NCBI GenBank assembly: GCA_017857395.1 | Contig: JAFMDF010000029.1 | Coordinates: forward strand, 1 to 50,032 | DNA: 50,032 bases | Direction of reading: 5' to 3' | Source of the DNA: Bacteroidota bacterium | GTDB taxonomy: Bacteria > Bacteroidota > Bacteroidia > Chitinophagales > Saprospiraceae | Made by a program: the position numbers and the translations under genes | In this document: positions 47,523 through 50,032 of the stretch, piece after piece | How the letters are laid out: every line of letters begins with the position of its first letter | Numbering within the stretch: position 1 is the first letter of the stretch | The notes under the pieces: generated by a model | The model's database searches: none | What the model was told of the DNA's origin: nothing | What the model saw: the letters and a program-made list of their open reading frames with translations, nothing else

Positions 47523-48863
47523 ATGAAAAAGGACATTTATATACCCAAATATTTTCTAGTAATTAATGTTTACATTATTCTTTTTTGCAGCCTATCTTTC
47601 TTATTAACAACTAAAATAGTGGGACAAACAAATACTAATTTTATCACAGTAAAAAATAAACAATTTATCAAAAACGGGCAGCCTTATTATTATCTCGGCA
47701 CTAACTTTTGGGCAGCTATGAACTTGGCCATTGCCAATAATCCCAATTATCGAGCTAGATTAGTTCGAGAACTAGACCAGCTACAATCTTTAGGCATTAA
47801 TAATTTGCGCATTATGGCAGCAAGTGAAGGGCCTGATACCGAACCTTGGCGAATGTCCCCTGCACTCCAACCTGAGTTGGGGAAATATAATGAAGATTTG
47901 CTCAAAGGCTTAGATTTTTTATTAGTGGAAATGGCAAAACGGGATATGGTTGGCGTTTTATGTTTGAATAATATGTGGCCTTGGTCTGGTGGTTTTGCGC
48001 AATATATCAATTGGGTGACAGGCGAAACCATTCCTTATCCGCCGCCTGCTGAAAATGGAAAATGGTTAAAATATATGAAATTTTCGGCTCGTTTTTTTAA
48101 AAATGAAGCAGCCCAAGCAGCCTATTTCAAACACCTTGAAGTAATCATTAATAGAACCAATTCTATTTCCAATATTCCTTATAAAGCAGACCCAACAATT
48201 ATGGCTTGGCAATTGGCGAATGAACCAAGAGCTATTATCAGTAATTGGAAGTATCGCAAATGGATTAAAAAAACGGCCGCTTTCATCAAATCTCTAGACC
48301 AAAATCATTTAGTCTCTATTGGTAGTGAAGGCAATGCTTTTGTGCCTTTTAGTACAAAATTTAAAAAAGAACATCGCATCAAAAATATAGATTATGCAAC
48401 CATGCATATTTGGATTCAGAATTGGGGCTGGTACGATCCAACTAAACCAGAAAAGTCTTATCAAAAATCCTTAGAAAAAGCCAAAAAATATATTAAAAAA
48501 CATATCGCTCTAGCCAATAAATTAAAAATGCCCGTCGTATTAGAAGAATTTGGTATTGCTAGGGATATGGAAAGTTATGAATCGACATCTCCGACTACTT
48601 ATCGAGATAATTATTATCAGGAGATTTTTGATTTAATCCATCAATCGACTAAAAACGGTCAACCTATTGCAGGTTGTAATTTTTGGGCTTGGGGAGGAGA
48701 AGGTCGTCCTCGAAAACCAAAAGCCGTTTGGAAAGCTGGCGATGAATTTATTGGGGATCCGCCTTTTGAATACCAAGGCTGGTATTCTGTTTATGATAAG
48801 GATGAAACTACGTTGAAGGTTATCAAAGAGTATACCAAGAAGATGAATGAATTAAAAAGATAA
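47523..48863 (+). CDS. Secreted GH5-type endo-beta-mannanase
   Basis: A 446-residue glycoside hydrolase of the GH5_7/mannan endo-1,4-beta-mannosidase kind. A signal peptide or anchor is at about 10-35. The TIM barrel starts with YYLGTNFWAAMN and RELDQLQSLGINNLRIMAASEGPD. The acid/base is Glu234 in WQLANEPRA, the nucleophile Glu342 in VVLEEFGIARD, and the aromatic WPWSGGFAQYINW loop and GCNFWAWGGEGRP segment form the sugar-binding cleft. It cleaves beta-mannans outside the cell, supplying oligosaccharides. No SusCD pair is nearby, so it is a stand-alone degradative enzyme here. Confidence 0.9.
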   Translation: MKKDIYIPKYFLVINVYIILFCSLSFLLTTKIVGQTNTNFITVKNKQFIKNGQPYYYLGTNFWAAMNLAIANNPNYRARLVRELDQLQSLGINNLRIMAASEGPDTEPWRMSPALQPELGKYNEDLLKGLDFLLVEMAKRDMVGVLCLNNMWPWSGGFAQYINWVTGETIPYPPPAENGKWLKYMKFSARFFKNEAAQAAYFKHLEVIINRTNSISNIPYKADPTIMAWQLANEPRAIISNWKYRKWIKKTAAFIKSLDQNHLVSIGSEGNAFVPFSTKFKKEHRIKNIDYATMHIWIQNWGWYDPTKPEKSYQKSLEKAKKYIKKHIALANKLKMPVVLEEFGIARDMESYESTSPTTYRDNYYQEIFDLIHQSTKNGQPIAGCNFWAWGGEGRPRKPKAVWKAGDEFIGDPPFEYQGWYSVYDKDETTLKVIKEYTKKMNELKR

Positions 48864-49178
48864 CTGTCGCTAAAAAGGCACTTATAAAAACACCTAATTT
48901 CTTAAGATAACTTTAACCAACCCCACATACGAATTCATCTTTCCATATCATTTAATATGTAACTGCATCTATAACTCTATACTGTAAAACTATAACTTAT
49001 CTATTCGAAGAAGACTTTATTTAGTCCTAAAATCATTTAACTAATCTAGAATTTCAAGCCGTTGCTTTGGAATTTGGTCAATGCTGTATTCAGTTAATCA
49101 CCTATAGCATATTGACTCGATTATTAACTGCTTTCGTTAAGCAAATGGTTTAACGAATTAGCCTATAAAGTTTTAACC
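48864..49178. other. Gap before the final gene
   Basis: No coding sequence is seen. A hairpin TTCGTTAA (49133-49140) / TTAACGAA (49150-49157) lies 21 bp before the ATG at 49179, without a T tract. Otherwise featureless AT-rich DNA. Confidence 0.55.
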
Positions 49179-50032
49179 ATGAAAAAGAGGAAAATCCTAC
49201 TATTATTTGCTTTATTCTGCGTTTCACTCACCGCTACCCAAGCACAGTATTTTGGCAGAAACAAAGCCAAATACAAAAAATTCAATTTTGAAGTTTATGA
49301 ATCGCCAAACTTTGAGATATACCATTATTTAGGCAATCCAGAATACTTAGATGCTTTGACCCAACAAAGCGAACAATGGTATCACATGCATCAAGAAGTA
49401 TTACACGATACTTTTGCCACTAAAAATCCAATTATTTTTTATAATAATCACGGTGATTTCCAGCAAACCAATGCTATTTCTAGCTCGGTAAGTGTTGGAA
49501 CAGGGGGAGTAACAGAAGGCTATAAACGCCGAGTAATTATGCCGATTGCCATGTCGAATCAGCAAACCAATCATGTTTTGGGACATGAAATGGTGCATGC
49601 TTTTCAGTATCATTTGATGTCAGAAGGAGATTCGACTAGTCTTAAAAATTTAGCTAACATTCCACTTTGGATGGTCGAAGGTTTAGCGGAATATATGTCG
49701 ATTGGGCGAGTAGATGCGCATACGGCTATGTGGATGCGAGATGCGGTGTTAAATGACGATGTACCGAGTATCAAAGATTTGAGTAGTGGTAAATATTTCC
49801 CTTATCGGTATGGACAAGCTTTTTGGGCGTTTATTACAGGTATTTATGGAGACGATATTATTGAGCCTTATTTTAAAGGAGTGGGTAAGTATGGTTTGGA
49901 AGTAGCGACTAAGAGAATGCTTGGTTTGAAGACAAAAGACTTATCCAAAAAATGGCAGGAAAATTTAAAAACCTATTATAAAGACCATTTAAAAACGGAT
50001 AAAGAAGCATTGGTTGGCAAAAAACTATTATC
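49179..50032 (+). CDS. Secreted HExxH metalloprotease-like protein, truncated by the window end
   Basis: ATG at 49179 opens a frame of 284 codons to the last base with no stop, so only the N-terminal part is seen. It has a signal peptide (about 1-22, ATQA|QY), then a peptidase_MA-like or basic-secretory-type domain: VLGHEMVHAFQYHLMS carries the zinc site (His136, Glu137, His140) and MVEGLAEYMS the likely third ligand Glu167 (or 171). In Bacteroidota this arrangement often precedes a WD40-like/TolB-type beta-propeller, which would lie beyond the window. The start follows the 315-bp gap. Confidence 0.85.
   Translation, partial: MKKRKILLLFALFCVSLTATQAQYFGRNKAKYKKFNFEVYESPNFEIYHYLGNPEYLDALTQQSEQWYHMHQEVLHDTFATKNPIIFYNNHGDFQQTNAISSSVSVGTGGVTEGYKRRVIMPIAMSNQQTNHVLGHEMVHAFQYHLMSEGDSTSLKNLANIPLWMVEGLAEYMSIGRVDAHTAMWMRDAVLNDDVPSIKDLSSGKYFPYRYGQAFWAFITGIYGDDIIEPYFKGVGKYGLEVATKRMLGLKTKDLSKKWQENLKTYYKDHLKTDKEALVGKKLL

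Overview
The window is an AT-rich stretch of a Bacteroidota chromosome. The evidence is a type IX secretion outer-membrane protein (PorV) together with a cargo-like endonuclease bearing a C-terminal sorting domain, a CarboxypepD-plug-barrel outer-membrane protein, many lipoproteins, DUF4271 next to hemD, DUF5777, LytTR regulators, and -7 promoter boxes of the TAnnTTTG type. The style (long intergenic gaps, short-word palindromes, TTG starts) would suit a Saprospiria-like lineage, but the genus cannot be fixed from this sequence. No rRNA, CRISPR array or prophage is visible.

Layout. 1-5.2 kb: a 7-bp tandem array, a membrane-anchored NUC-type nuclease, a TerB-like protein, a large beta-barrel receptor, an orphan UUCG-loop terminator and the 3' stump of an FAD monooxygenase gene. 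5.3-12.5 kb: alpha/beta hydrolase, porV, GNAT, an unknown protein, an M1 aminopeptidase lipoprotein and a DUF4440 lipoprotein. 12.6-17 kb: a GT2-DinB-GT2 operon and a beta-helix lipoprotein. 17.16-18.83 kb: a complete IS with inverted repeats and an 8-bp target duplication, whose transposase may need slippage on an A9 run. 19-27 kb: NAD-binding protein, ECF sigma factor, a cytochrome c/DUF5777/CX4CH operon, bacilliredoxin, rsmI, LytTR regulator, OmpA-like protein. 27.5-31 kb: a candidate structured RNA that shares a bidirectional terminator with tRNA-Leu(GAG), then pnp and rpsO. 31-41 kb: methyltransferase, M24 peptidase, membrane nucleotide cyclase, secreted endonuclease I, DUF819, JmjC/cupin protein, and a 45-residue membrane protein coupled to an SSS symporter. 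41-50 kb: secreted and lipoprotein genes, thioredoxin, uvrC, hemD, DUF4271, a GH5-type mannanase and the first part of a HExxH secreted protein that runs off the end.

How genes relate. Most genes are housekeeping or envelope genes in short operons. PorV would help export cargo such as the 35.1 kb endonuclease. The cytochrome/DUF5777/CX4CH cluster looks like a small periplasmic electron-transfer unit. pnp, rpsO and the tRNA form the RNA-metabolism block.

The most unusual feature is in the gaps. Nearly every intergenic region carries a perfect or near-perfect palindrome built from a short word repeated several times. The words differ from site to site, but several vocabularies recur at distant sites. 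Some palindromes sit at convergent gene ends and could terminate transcription; others sit between divergent genes, in leaders, or supply a start codon.
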